A stretch of 64,000 nt of DNA. It comes from Typhlomys cinereus (taxonomy: Eukaryota; Chordata; Mammalia; Rodentia; Platacanthomyidae). Location: assembly GCA_023101885.1 (NCBI GenBank), contig JALPQD010000359.1, positions 1,302,001-1,366,000 on the forward strand, given 5' to 3'. Positions 46,491-58,250 of this stretch are shown here, in pieces. A program made the position numbers and the translations under genes. The notes below the pieces were generated by a model. It did no database searches, was not told the origin of the DNA, and saw only the letters and a list, made by a program, of their open reading frames with translations. Position 1 is the first letter of the stretch; every line of letters starts with the position of its first letter.

Positions 46491-46930
46491 TGGTCTGTTG
46501 CAGTTCGCTTGCACGGTTGCTGATAAATGACAATCAAACAGCTTAAAGCATCAAGGGCTTTATTTTCTTACTGATGGTCCAGTTACAGTTCTCAGTCCAG
46601 ATTGACAGGAGAGCATGCACCAACACCAGAGCCGAGGAAACTGGCCACACCATCTCTACATAATGGCTGAGAGAATGACTATCCTTACTTGCCAGACCAG
46701 CATGTCTGGCCAAGTGTACAAAAGGGTGCCAACTTCCTCAACCAGCTCTCAGTGTTTTATTCATCTGTTCAGGTCCTAGTCCCACCCACCATGGACTGGG
46801 CCTTCCCCACCAGCTAGACCGTGTCTTGCAGGTTTTCTCTGGACTTAACCACTAATTCTCCACAAATGTGCCCAGAACGCAAACCCTCAACTCTCATGTT
46901 GACACCTGTGCCTAACCATGGCACAGTCCA
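46491..46930 (-). mobile_element. Non-autonomous DNA-transposon-like repeat (copy 3 of 3), minus strand
   Basis: The reverse complement of the repeat at 38,052-38,484, sharing GACATGCTGGTCTGGCAAGT exactly and the CCATGGTGGGTGGGA block. The terminal GTGGTCTGTTGCAGTTCGC is related to the TIR. No coding capacity. Confidence 0.65.
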
Positions 46931-46989
46931 AGCAAAGTAAGTTGATTTAGTCTCTAGAACCACAAACAGAAGTCAGATGCAGCATTTTT

Positions 46990-47290
46990 TTGTTTACAAA
47001 TCTGTTATCCCAGCACTCCAATGGAACTAAAGGGAGGCAGTGACAGGAAAATCTGCTGGAAGTTCACACACCAATCAGCCTGGTGTGCCCTGCACAGTAG
47101 CAGAAACAAGAGAGAACCTGTTTCAACAAGGCAAGAAAAGATTCTTGAAAGATGTCCTCTAATTTCAACATCTGTTCCAAGGCTTGAGGACTGATACTGG
47201 AGGATGTCAACTGGTCTCTACATACATCTGCGTGTGTAGGTAGGTAACACCCACACACCACCACACCATAATAGTTTTAAGTATAATAGA
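46990..47290 (+). mobile_element. Degraded B1-like (7SL-derived) SINE
   Basis: TGTTATCCCAGCACTCCAATGG, AGGGAGGCAGTGACAGGAAAAT and CAATCAGCCTGGTGTG follow the B1 order (TAATCCCAGCACT, GGAGGCAGAGGCAGG, CAGCCTGG). The copy is highly diverged, and the limits are approximate. Confidence 0.55.
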
Positions 47291-47616
47291 AAGAACCCAC
47301 AAGGATCCAAACTCTAACTAATGCAGAAGGAAATATAGATGGAAAAAAGAAACATATGGCCTCATTGCAGCCAACAGTTTGCTGTTGGAATTGAAGAGTA
47401 CACAATGTTGAGAGATGCTGCTGAGCAGTGAGGCATAATGAAATCTGAACAGCACTCACTGTGTTTAACAATAGGAATGATATAAAGCATTTGTGGGTGA
47501 CTTTCTCTTGGGGGAATTAATATATGAGAAACTGAAGAATGGGTTGATGAGTAAGTTGAAAATAAAGAAAATATAATGAAAACTAACCTAAAAGTTGTGC
47601 TGATTACAGAAGAAAT

Positions 47617-47771
47617 ATAGATAGATAGATAGATGATAGAGAGAGAGAGAGATCGATAGATAGGTGATAGATAGATATGTGATAGATAGAGATAGGTGAT
47701 AGGTGATAGATAAATAGATAGATAGATAAATAGATAGATAGATAGATAGATAGATAGATGATAGATAGATA
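47617..47771. repeat. (GATA)n microsatellite
   Basis: About 155 bases of GATA/GATAGGTGATA repeats with interruptions, running directly into an L1 fragment. Open frames through it (repeated SIYL on the minus strand) are simple-repeat translations. Confidence 0.95.
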
Positions 47772-48152
47772 GCACAAGCATGACCATGTTCATAGCAGCA
47801 CTGTTTACAATAGCAAAGTCATGGAATCAACCCAAATGCCCAACAGTTGACGAGTGGATAAGGAAACTGTGGTACATCTATACAATGAAGTACTACTACT
47901 CAGCCATCAAAAATGATGAATTACTGGAATTTGCCGGGAAATGGATGTCATTAGAAATAATTATATTATGTCAAGTATCCCAAACCCAGAAAATTAAGCG
48001 CCGTATGTACTCCCTAATAGGTGGCTCCTAGTATCAAACCCACCCAGCCCATCTTGAGACACTCATAGGTAAATCTATGTATTACCTACAGTAATTGCAA
48101 GGATTATGAACAGGAGGGATGGGGCTGGAGGGCCACACCAGAAACAAGGAGA
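47768..48152 (+). mobile_element. L1 ORF2 C-terminal fragment lacking both ends
   Basis: It matches L1 from GATAGCACAAGCATGACCATG through the end of ORF2 (IGGS stop at 48,031) and about 120 bases of 3' UTR, then stops at CAAGGAGA with no purine block and no poly(A). The 3' end must have been lost after insertion or by rearrangement. Confidence 0.85.
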
Positions 48153-51100
48153 CCAAAGTGTTATTAGAAAAAAATGTGTTTTGTTGTGCCATTGGGGCCA
48201 ACAGAAACATAGCAAAGGAGGCAAACGCAAAATGTGATTATCAGATTATTTTCCCATCTTCTCAACCAAAATTGTAAGTTTTCTTAATTTTTTTGGACAG
48301 TAAAGGTAAAATTTACTATTGAAAAATGAGAACTCCTCAGAGTGGGAAGGACTCCAACCAAGGGAATGTTCCTAAAAAGTGTTTTAAACTAAGAAACAAT
48401 TGTAATATAGAGTTCCATGCTGTACTACTAAATGCCATCCCTAAATCTCCTGAACCTATTCTACCTGGGAACTTGGGAACCACTGGTTGGAAAAGTGTTA
48501 CTTATTTGCACAATAAGGTAAAGTAGTAATGCAAGAAACCGCTTGATTTAAAATGTAGGTATTTTTTATATCATGGCTATTTTGCATCCAAACATATTTC
48601 ATTAACATGTTATTTATGTTGCTACTAAACCAGATAATCCGTTCCTACATTTTGCACCTAAAGTGTATGCATAGAATGCTCACTTTGTTATTTCTAACTA
48701 AAAAGCAAGGAGAGCTGGTTGAAAGTCATATCTATACTACATATAATGAGATTAGAAATATTCCTAACAATTTAGAAGTGATGCAGAAAGTCTCTAAGAT
48801 TTTGGTGGTAAGATAGCTAACAAGAAAGTGCATGTTGAAGGAACATTCATTGCTAATTCAAGCAAAAAATGTTTTGAAGAGTCAAAACACTGACTTCAAT
48901 TTAAAAATGTTGGTATTTACTTATGTGGCAAAACTCTGTAAGATTATCAAACATTTTTTTCATACCTGTTAAATAACAATCCATATTTCTATTTGTTGAG
49001 CTGAAACAAAGTCCTAAGTTAGCAAGAAAGACTTTTCATAAAAATTAATTATTGTTTACAGTAAATTCAAAAAAAACTATAATCCAATTTTATTCCCAGT
49101 TTTAGTTATGTCAATAAAATGTAATCTTATGAAAGAAATATATCATTTGTGGTTTTTCTATGATACAGAATCATAGACATTGTATAGGGACATCTGTTTT
49201 GGCACTATATTCAATATGTCATAAAGCTCAAAATACCATGCATGCTTGCTATGGTTCCTTCAGAATAGGGCATTTTTAATGACTAGTTTCCATTTTTCTT
49301 ATCTGTAGCATGCATTTCACTAAAATAAAGTTAGCTATTTCATAAGAATGCTAAAAATAAAAGTAAGATCAGTGAAATTGCTCTTTTATGATTCTTTTTC
49401 AATCCCTTTTCTTTAAAAACAAGTGCATCTTGTTTATTCTGCTCATTTATAAATTTAAGCTATTCAAAGTTGTTCGTGTTATCATGTGCTTTTTTACATT
49501 TCCTTTGATTTTTTTGGATTGAGTTAACTTCTAGATAACTGATATGTAAACTCTATGTATTACTTTAAATTAAAATATTATTTAATATCCATGTCAATAT
49601 GAACATGTTGTATTTCCAAGGCATTGCTCTGGATGGCTCAGGGCACTACCATTTTCTGGCATTTAATGAAGCCAATAAACAACAATGTTTTCCCCTGTCG
49701 TTTTTAAAATCAGTTGAAAAGTAGCACAAAAGTGAATCAGATGAAGCTAAGTATCTCAATTTTTTCTAATACATTCTCATCAGATAAATATGTCTTTATT
49801 CTATGCAAAGTGGATTGTGACACACCAGGATTAGGTAGAAGAACCAACCCTGCAGAAGTTGAATTGGAAAAACCACAAGTCTTTGCACGCCATTTCTACC
49901 ATCTGAAATGTATGTCATAGAGAACAGCTCATTTACTTATGAGATAGTTACCAGGAAACCAATGACTCTTTGTAAGGTAATGGACATGGACGATGATTTA
50001 AAATAAAAGAACTATTTTAAAAGACAGTTCAGAAAAGTCCATGGATTAATCTAGAAAATCTTGAGGAGTCTGTGAGGTCCTTCCTTCATATCCAACCATA
50101 TCCAATGATGCAGTTACATCATTCGTGTTTATATCAACAAAAACCACACATGCTATGTAAGGTATAAGAAACAAATCTGAAGACCAAGTTGTTTTCTATT
50201 AAGTCAAACCCAACAGTGATTTGTCAATCTATAATAATACAGCTCATCTCAAAGCCTTCCCATTTAAAAACTATAGTTTCCTACTATGTCCTTAACATTA
50301 CCATATAATTATTTTAAGTACTTTTGAAATTCCTTAGTCCATCATGTGGCAGATAGAATTCAAGTTAACAGAACTTGGGTGCCCTCAATAATGTTTATAC
50401 ATCAAACCTCACTACTGATAGCAAAAAATTCCTATGGTCCTTTGTTGTAAAGAAGCTCCTTTGCAAGGAAACATGTAAAATAAGAAACAGATCTTTTTTA
50501 CTTTGTTCCCTCTGCTTCCTGCTCAAAGTATTAGGTAAGATATTTGCTTCATTGCTAACTGAAGTTATATTATTTTCAACACTATTTGAAATAATCATCG
50601 AGATTTTTAAATCTTTGTCTTTAAGGTAGACTATTACATAGTAGACAATTTATCTGGAGTACATTTTTCTTAAATTTCATTTGATATATTGCTTTCCACT
50701 TCATAGGAATCATATTCATTTTAATCTGCTCTTCTTTTGACATGACAAAAAATTAGCATTCAAATGTCCCCATATTTTCATCTACTTTTTGCTGGTGGGT
50801 ATAAAATTGAGACCAAATCTACATCTTCTTTTTAGTATATTCTAGTCTTACTAGGTGCTTATCTACTTTCTGGACTTGGATTAGTTTTTCCATTCTCACT
50901 TTGTTTTTGCTCTCCAATCAGATGTATTTACCTGCTCTTACATTCCTGGCTTAGTATTTTCAAACAATGTAACATCTTTTCTTTTTTCAGAAAATCAGAT
51001 TATTTCCTTCAAGAAATGGTTTTAAACAGTGAACTCTGGAGTCATCTAGGCTAAGGAGGCATTGGTTTTTAAGCTTCTCCAATATTTACACTCCACACTA

Positions 51101-51940
51101 CTTACTATGTTCCTCACATCCTTGTGTCAACAAAAGGGAAGAAGAAAAGAGGAAGAAATGAAGCTCTGAATTTGCAAGGCTAATGCTTGTATACTAATTA
51201 AACATGAGGACCTAAGGGTTTTTTGGATTTCCCCTCATAATTACTCTAGTATGCCTCTGTCACAGAGTGTTGCCACTTTTTCATTTGGAAATTTTACGGA
51301 TCAGTGATATAAATGCAAATATAAATGAAAAGACTTAAAACACCCAAATCCCTATCTTGCCCCATTTAGTAAAATATTTTCCCATATTGGCCTTTTTCTT
51401 TCCTTCGTTTTACACAAAAGGTATTTATTTCTTTATTGAAAAACTCTTTATGTATGCTTCTGCAATGTCAATTAGCAATGGTGTAAAAAGAATTTTATGT
51501 TTGAGCTACAATGGATTTCTGAGGAAATCTGTTGCTTGCAAGGCTGAGACTGCAATTGGAGAAGATCCAAATCATTACCTAAATTTACTTTCTATTGTTA
51601 TGCATGAATCTTTTTACAACTTCCTATAGGGATTTTAGAAATAAACAAAAGTTTATTTTGTTTTGCTTTGTTTTTCTTGTAGCTATTGTGTTAGTACCTT
51701 TTTTTATATAGCCAGCATTTGGGGGGTAAGATCTAAATTAGGAAACAGAAGAGGGAAGTCTCACAAGGAACTTCACTTGCAAAGAAAAGAAATTGACTCC
51801 TAAAAACCAGAGTTTCTCTGCGGCTCTGGTTTCAGGATAGAAACGAGATTGAAAGTAATACAGTAAAATCTTTGTTTTCTCTGAGGTTCTGATTACATTA
51901 CTCTGGAAATGAATTTAGTCAGTCTCTGTCCCACTGAATT
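48153..51940. other. AT-rich intergenic sequence, nothing recognised
   Basis: No gene or confident repeat. Short open frames (for example 50,375-50,629 and 51,357-51,629) have no recognisable domain. Confidence 0.5.
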
Positions 51941-51980
51941 CGAAAACCACTTCTTTTTTTCGAAAACCACTTCTTTAAGG
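51941..51980. repeat. 20-bp tandem duplication
   Basis: CGAAAACCACTTCTTTTTTT is followed immediately by CGAAAACCACTTCTTTAAGG, two units with the difference confined to the last bases. Confidence 0.85.
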
Positions 51981-53267
51981 AATAGAACTAATTTCCCATT
52001 GAAATATCCAGCAAAAGTATGATGCCTTGACATGTGCGCCTCATCCTCAGAAAACATTCTGAGTTTGAAATCCCCCTCTACAGCAAAAGACAAACAAAAA
52101 AACAAACAGCCACAAAGAGATCTAAGGAAGAGAAATAACGTGACTGAATACAGGTGGGTCTGAAAGCTGGAGACCCCAGTTAATTGAACAGGGGCTCAGG
52201 GAGAGTACACTTCCAGGGTTCCAGGAATTACTCTGTGACTACTGACAGGGAAAAATTCTGGCACTTGAGTTGGGGAGGCAATCTAGCTACTTCCATAGCT
52301 CTGCAAGTGACATCGTAACTATAGGTGGAGAATAATCTAGAGTCTTTAAGTGACCTGAGTCTGAATGTATTATGAAATGTAGGAACACCTTTTTTCCTAA
52401 ATGTTTGATCTCTTTTCCCAGAAAAATTTGCAAGTGGGAGATGAATAAGAAAAGTTGTTAACCTTTTATCTGGTCTTAAGATCGCAACTCTTTCATCCTA
52501 ACCATTTCACATTTCCTACCTCCTGTATCTCTGCTGATTAAAATGGCCAAAATAGTAGGTCACACTCAGATCTTCTAGAGGTAAGCTTGCTTCTCATAAC
52601 CATGTCCTATCAGGCTGCAGCTGTTGCGTTGGTCCACTATCTATTCTCAATGGTGAGAGAAATCCTGGTGAATTGTGAATGCTGAACATTTTCTTTCATG
52701 CTTCTACTACACAACGGGAGTTATTACACGTCTGAGGATGGTGACTCTGTTCCTTGCTTCCTGATGGTATGTTTGCTCAAGGAGATCAACATGACCATAG
52801 GGTAGCTATAGCTGCATGCTTGATGTAATCTATGTGCTATTCCCTAGTGGACCAGGACATTTATGAATATTTACCACAGAGTTCACTGCTGTTATGGATT
52901 TGGGGGTCATCCAGAGATTCATCATAGACCAAAAGCTAAAAATTCACAACTGAGAGGAGAAAGAGAGAGAGAGAAAAAGACTGGTACCAGGGCTTACACA
53001 CACGGGCAGGGTGATGTGTGTGCAAGACCAAATCATGTCTCTACACAGTTTTTACAGACAAGGGACAAAGGAGGTTGCAAGCCCCCCTTGGGTGCAGATG
53101 CACCAGCTGACTTGTTGGCACCAGCCAAGCAGTTTAGCAGGCAGCGTTTAACAGTCTTATCAGCATGCAGGCTCCTTGCAGTTCTTCTGGACAAATGGCA
53201 TTCCAGAGGGGAAAACAGTAGAGGAGTGGGCATTTTTTTTATTGCCTGCCAGCAATTTCTCAGGCTT
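51981..53267. other. Intergenic sequence, moderately GC-rich in its right half
   Basis: No gene is recognised. A 141-codon open frame at 52,863-53,288 has low-complexity, repeat-like composition and no known domain. A GA-rich run lies at 52,957-52,980. Confidence 0.45.
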
Positions 53268-53283
53268 AAGAATTCCTTTTTAA
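53268..53283. repeat. Left target-site duplication
   Basis: AAGAATTCCTTTTTAA, repeated perfectly at 54,025-54,040. Confidence 0.9.
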
Positions 53284-54024
53284 AGTAACCATTTTGCAAA
53301 TGGGTGATTGACCGCCTCCCTCACTGCGGTTTCCTACTTTTATTACATCTACCTTTGAATATACTCTTATAACAAGACTCTAGTTTAACAGCTTTTTATC
53401 TCCGGCCAGGGGGTGACATCCAATATCCATCAGGATGGAGTGAAGGGAATTGCAGAAGCAGTAAAACTGGAAAAAAATCAACAAACCATAATCCAGAACT
53501 TCAGAGACTCTATATCAACCACCTAGAACTAGGCCAGCCTAATCTCTCCCCATCCTGAAGCTCAGGGAAATTTGTGGAAGAGGGGGCAGTAAGATGGTAA
53601 GAGCACAAGGATGGGAGGAACAATGATATGTAAGATACTCCACACAAGTTAGGGCCGAAGCAATCATAATTGGACTTTGCATGCCCTGCACAATGTCCAA
53701 CACACTATTGACCCCACAAAGTCTAGCCTTTGCTAAAGGCACTAAGATCCTTGGAAGCAAAGGATTGGCAGCCACAGTAGTGTTCCTATGCTTAAGGGGA
53801 ACACAGGAAAGGGTCCTGGGAAATGCCACTGGGTCCTTGCACCTGATCCGAGAGGAGGACCCAGAGGAGAGTTTGACATTAAAGGATGCTCTGGGGATGG
53901 GAGGGGGAGGTGCTGGGGGATGAGGAGGGAGGGGAGAGGGAAGGGGGGCATAGGGCGATGGGGGGTCAGAGGGAGGGAGGGTACCAGTGCACCTGTTAAG
54001 TTTTTATGAGTGGAAATAAAAAAA
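53284..54024 (+). mobile_element. L1 3' end (3' UTR only), 5'-truncated
   Basis: Homologous to 546-1289 and 23,860-24,610. It starts at AGTAACCATTTTGCAAATGG, includes the purine/G-rich block (53,890-53,985) and ends in GAAATAAAAAAAAA. It is flanked by a perfect 16-bp target duplication. Confidence 0.93.
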
Positions 54025-54040
54025 AAGAATTCCTTTTTAA
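54025..54040. repeat. Right target-site duplication
   Basis: AAGAATTCCTTTTTAA, identical to 53,268-53,283. Confidence 0.9.
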
Positions 54041-56273
54041 GATTTTCCCTTTTCTATTTCAGTCCTACAGCTGCAACTGGTCAAACAAAGATCATGCAGT
54101 CTCAATGCTGGACTTCCAGATGCACAACAAGCATTCTACCCATCAAAGACCCAGAAGCACATGTACACAATTCAAGGTATAGACTACATTCTGAAAGGTG
54201 AGTCTTTTTTTTCCAGATTGATATTCTAAATTGATACTTCAGCTACTATTTCTCAGCTTGCCCCTCACTCTCTCAAGATCTTAATTTATGTGGTAATGTC
54301 AGGGGTCCTATGATTATCCATTCACAGCCCCACTTCTTTTGCCCAAAAGCATGTCTTTCCTATAAAATTGTGGGATTTCCAAGTAGATGTAAGAAGTTTA
54401 GATATGTTAGAGTCAAAATTGCTTTTATTTCTATTCTAGGAGAATTTGTGTATAATTCTAAGCAGATTGTTGGATGTAACACAGGTTCATCACATATTAA
54501 ATATCAAGTTACACAAGCTAATCACAAATACAAGCTAATATCTATTACCAGTCATCTAACTGTACCTGTAAGTTTATGAAATGCTCATGTATTTTGTCTT
54601 AAGTGACATCAATAAAATTTGCCTCAGGATGATGATTCTTACAGATAGTCCCAAGGTGATCAGAAACACAGACAAGGAAGAAATAATTCACAAGAGACAA
54701 GATAGATAAAATCAGAAGGCCGGGTAGATAGGGGGACTTCATAGTTTCTGCCCATGTCCTGAAACTATTTTGTACAGGAATGCAAATAAGATCTGGGGAT
54801 CAGGTTGCAAGCCCTATAAAGCACTTATGATTAGTGGAAAGAGAGATAGAAAATGAGAATCCTCCAGGGCTTCCTCAGGCAACCAGTCAGTGACATCAGG
54901 AGAAATCAGCCTTTGCAGTATTCCTCAGATAATGTGAAGTCTCTTTGTCAAGGTGGCATCCTAACCACCACTTTCCTCCAGATTGAATCCTATATGTACC
55001 ACTACTTTGAATCAGCGATAAAGGAAACTGCTTTTGATCTTGTGGTGAAAGACAGTTAGAAGTCATTTTATTTTCAATACTATGTAGCCCACTTGAAGTT
55101 ATTACACTACTAGATTAAATAGTAGTAAATATTATAGTACAAACTGGTTAAGGGAACTCTTCAGATATAACTATTATCCACAAGTTAAAATAACTGAATA
55201 ATAAAATTATGAGGTAGTTTTATTTTAATTTCCATAGATGTTTTTCTAACATCTAAATATTCAACACTGGAATGATGACATAGAATTCAGTAAGCATTTG
55301 GGGATTTGTTTAACTCACAAGAACAGTATACATTGATTTGGATAATACAAGTGAGACTTGATCCCAATCTCTCAAAAACTTTATTCTATATTGTTTGTCT
55401 TTGACCAACATAACCCTGTGCATGTACACAGAGGGAACCAAATAGAAGCTTGGAAGAGATTGCTTGCTTTATGATCAGAAGCCTTAGAAAGGGAATTGTA
55501 TACAGGTGTGACATGTCATTATTTGCCAAGACATAAGTCTTGATCTATAGCTCCGACTTTCTGTTCCTACTCTAATAGTTTCTGGCATAAAGTATTAGCC
55601 ACATGAGGTCACTGTTGTACATACATGATTTATAACTACTCTATAAATCTTGATTCTCCTGGTTGAATGGCGTTGGGATCTATGACTTGAATAAACAATG
55701 TCTGTTTATGGGGGAGGCAGAACATTTCTTAATACATACTTTAGGAATTAGATTAACTCAGATATCAGTTTAAAAATTTAGGATTTACTTTATGGATATA
55801 GCAGGAATTATTTCTAATAAATTTATTACTTCAGCTTTGCAGCTAGTTGATTAAAAATAAAATTAGATTTAAGGCAATGAATACAAAAATCTTCACCCCT
55901 CAAGTAATTCTGAACTTACATGCCTAGGAAACATTCAGTCGGCACTGGTGGTTTTAAAGGATTTGCTAACTTCCCTAACATGGTATCCAGTAAATTATTA
56001 TGGAATATCCTTAGTCAAATTAGGATTATTTATCATAGAACCACTGGCCCTTTTTAAATCTATAGGACCAAACACTGATTGCAGAAAAATAATCATTCCT
56101 GACAAACTTTATTGATATTGCTTAAGACCAAACACATGAGCATTTTATAAAATTACAGGTACAGTTAAATGATTGGTAAGTAAACAAAAGGCAGTAGTAA
56201 AATTTTAGCTAGATAATGCACAATTAAGGATGTATATATTAACTTGTATTTGTGAACTAACTTGACACTTAGC
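54041..56273. other. AT-rich intergenic sequence, nothing recognised
   Basis: No gene or confident repeat. Confidence 0.5.
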
Positions 56274-56376
56274 ATAATGAGTATTTTTGGAATAAATTAG
56301 TATGGGGCACAGCTAGGTATTATGTATACATGACCCCCTGGATGAAGTATTTGTGCTGAAGTCACATTAGTTCATA
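56274..56376 (+). repeat. Direct repeat, copy 1
   Basis: This 103-base block recurs at 57,051-57,153 with about ten substitutions and no indel. Both copies contain AAATTAGT and GCACAGCTAGGTATTATGTA. Confidence 0.9.
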
Positions 56377-56649
56377 TTCACATAAACTGTTATAGCCAAC
56401 ATTCCTAACTATCATCTTCAAAGGTACATTTTGAATTATTTCACAGTAATAAACAACAATCAGAAAAATACAAGGTAGTCAGAACAGTAGAACATTTTGT
56501 ACATAGTGCACAGAAATTAGAAAACCTCAAAATAATGTCTGCACATATTGTTAGGTCCACAGCCCCTGATGCTTAGTTCTCCATCAAAATCTCCTATCAT
56601 TCTCTCTCTCCAAGTGATCTTAGTCATTTCCATTTAAAAATATCCATTG

Positions 56650-56885
56650 GGATTGGAGAGAGAGCTCAGGAGTTAGCCTTTGCCTTGCAAGATGATTTGG
56701 ATCTGAGACCCCATGTAAAAAATGCCAGGCTGAAATGTGTGCATTTCCTGCTCTGAAAGGTGGAGCCTGGGAATTTCCAGAAGGGAATATAAAGAAGTTA
56801 AAAAGCAATCCAGAATGATTCTGGAAGTCATTCTTGATCCTCAACAGGCACAGACACAGTCCCCTTCGATACACAGAACACTTAC

Positions 56886-56928
<43 letters not shown>
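56650..56928 (+). mobile_element. Old B2-like SINE, older subfamily
   Basis: A degraded tRNA-like head (GATTGGAGAGAGAGCTCAGGAGTTAG), a body sharing CCCATGTAAAAAATGC(C/T)AGGC with the 25,677 copy, and a 3' end that has become a CA repeat (56,889-56,926). The flanks AATATCCATTG and AATACCATTTG may be a worn target duplication. Confidence 0.75.
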
Positions 56929-57050
56929 TACCATTTGTCCAGCAAATTTTGATGTAGTATAATATTTTCTTTTCAGCTCCAAACTTCGATGTAAATGTTA
57001 CACAGACAGTGCATCCCAGCACTCAGTAAATTCTCCATGAAAACACAAAC

Positions 57051-57153
57051 ATAATGAGCATTTTTGGAATAAATTAGTGTAGGGCACAGCTAGGTATTAT
57101 GTACACATGATCCCCTGCATGATGTATTTGTGCTGGAGTTACATTAGCTCATA
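57051..57153 (+). repeat. Direct repeat, copy 2
   Basis: Co-linear with 56,274-56,376 at a constant offset of 777 bases. Confidence 0.9.
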
Positions 57154-57760
57154 GTCTAGAAGAGAAGGCATATAAATATAATTCTAGTAAATAAGGAAGA
57201 AATTCATTATATTGTCACAATGATGATTTTTAAAAAATCTTTGGTAAATCACAAAAATATGCTATCTTGTCTCATAAAATAATAATATGTATAGGAAATG
57301 GTTATTGACTTTATCCCCAAATTTGGTCACAATTTTACTTCCGGACCAAATTGTCCAATATACTTTTCCTCTTTTCTCAATTTTTCTCTTGAGCGCCTCT
57401 AAAAAGACAGTATTTTTTATTCAATATATTCTCATGTATATTCAGTATATTTCATGTATTTATTCAATATAAATAAGGGGATGATCTCATTAACATTTTT
57501 GCTTTCTTATCATAAGCATATCTGAATAATAGTCCCTTCCCTTTCCTTCCCTGTCTACTCCCGCCCCCATGTTCCCTTCTCATTATTGTAAGAACCTAAA
57601 GTCAGTCAAGTCCCCTACTGGAAAAGACATTATGCTCAAGGCAGGGCTGCTGCATCCAGAACTCACTGTAATGAGACTGGTCCTTACCAGATGTACTTTT
57701 CAAAGACAAACTTCAACTTAATTTAGTAGAGATATGAAATGTGGGGATGTCAGAGATCAG
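57154..57760. other. Intergenic sequence with a possible old L1 trace
   Basis: At about 57,590-57,720 a stretch (CATCCAGAACTCACTGTAATGAGAC) resembles the old L1 3' UTR block at 36,800. Otherwise nothing is recognised. Confidence 0.4.
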
Positions 57761-57772
57761 TTAGTCTCTTTT
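57761..57772. repeat. Left target-site duplication
   Basis: TTAGTCTCTTTT, repeated at 58,185-58,196. Confidence 0.8.
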
Positions 57773-58184
57773 TTTTGTTTTTTTAATACATTTTTTATTA
57801 TTTCCGCTCATACAAACTTAGGTAGACCAGTTCCGTCCCTCCCTCCCCCCCATCCACCAGTGCCTCCCCCCAATTCCCAGAGAGTCCTTTATTGTGTATG
57901 CCTAACTCTCCTCTGGGCCCTCCTCTCCGATGATGTACAAGGACCCAGTGGCATTTCCCTGAACCCTTTCTCGTGTTCCCCTTAAGCATAGGAATACTAC
58001 TGTGGCTGTCAATCCCTTGCCTCCAAGGATCTTGGTGCCTTTAGCTGGTGCTAGACTTTGTGAGGTCAATAGTGTGTTGGACATTGCGCAGGGCATGCAA
58101 AGTCCTATTATGATTGCTTTGGCCCTAACTAGCGTGGAGAATCTTGCAAATCATTGCTCCTCTCATCCTTTTGCTCTTACAGTC
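57773..58184 (-). mobile_element. L1 3' end (3' UTR only), minus strand
   Basis: The reverse complement of the young L1 3' UTR, from the A-rich tail at 57,773 through the purine block (57,837-57,875 as C-rich on the plus strand) to a 5' truncation near 58,184. It is flanked by a 12-bp target duplication. Confidence 0.9.
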
Positions 58185-58196
58185 TTAGTCTCTTTT
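58185..58196. repeat. Right target-site duplication
   Basis: TTAGTCTCTTTT, identical to 57,761-57,772. Confidence 0.8.
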
Positions 58197-58250
58197 AATG
58201 AAAATTATTTTCATGAAAAATAAACTTCAACTTGTTAACAGTAGCATGGT

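Noticed and set aside
47362..47793. 143-codon minus-strand frame rich in S, I, Y and L
   Set aside because: It is a translation of the GATA microsatellite and flanking sequence; all frames of such a repeat tend to stay open.
48153..51940. Possible conserved exon or regulatory element in the long unique stretch
   Set aside because: No open frame with splice context or known motif was evident; conservation cannot be judged from one sequence.
52863..53288. 141-codon plus-strand open frame
   Set aside because: It has no recognisable domain, a low-complexity charged stretch from a GA tract, and no splice or promoter context; likely chance.
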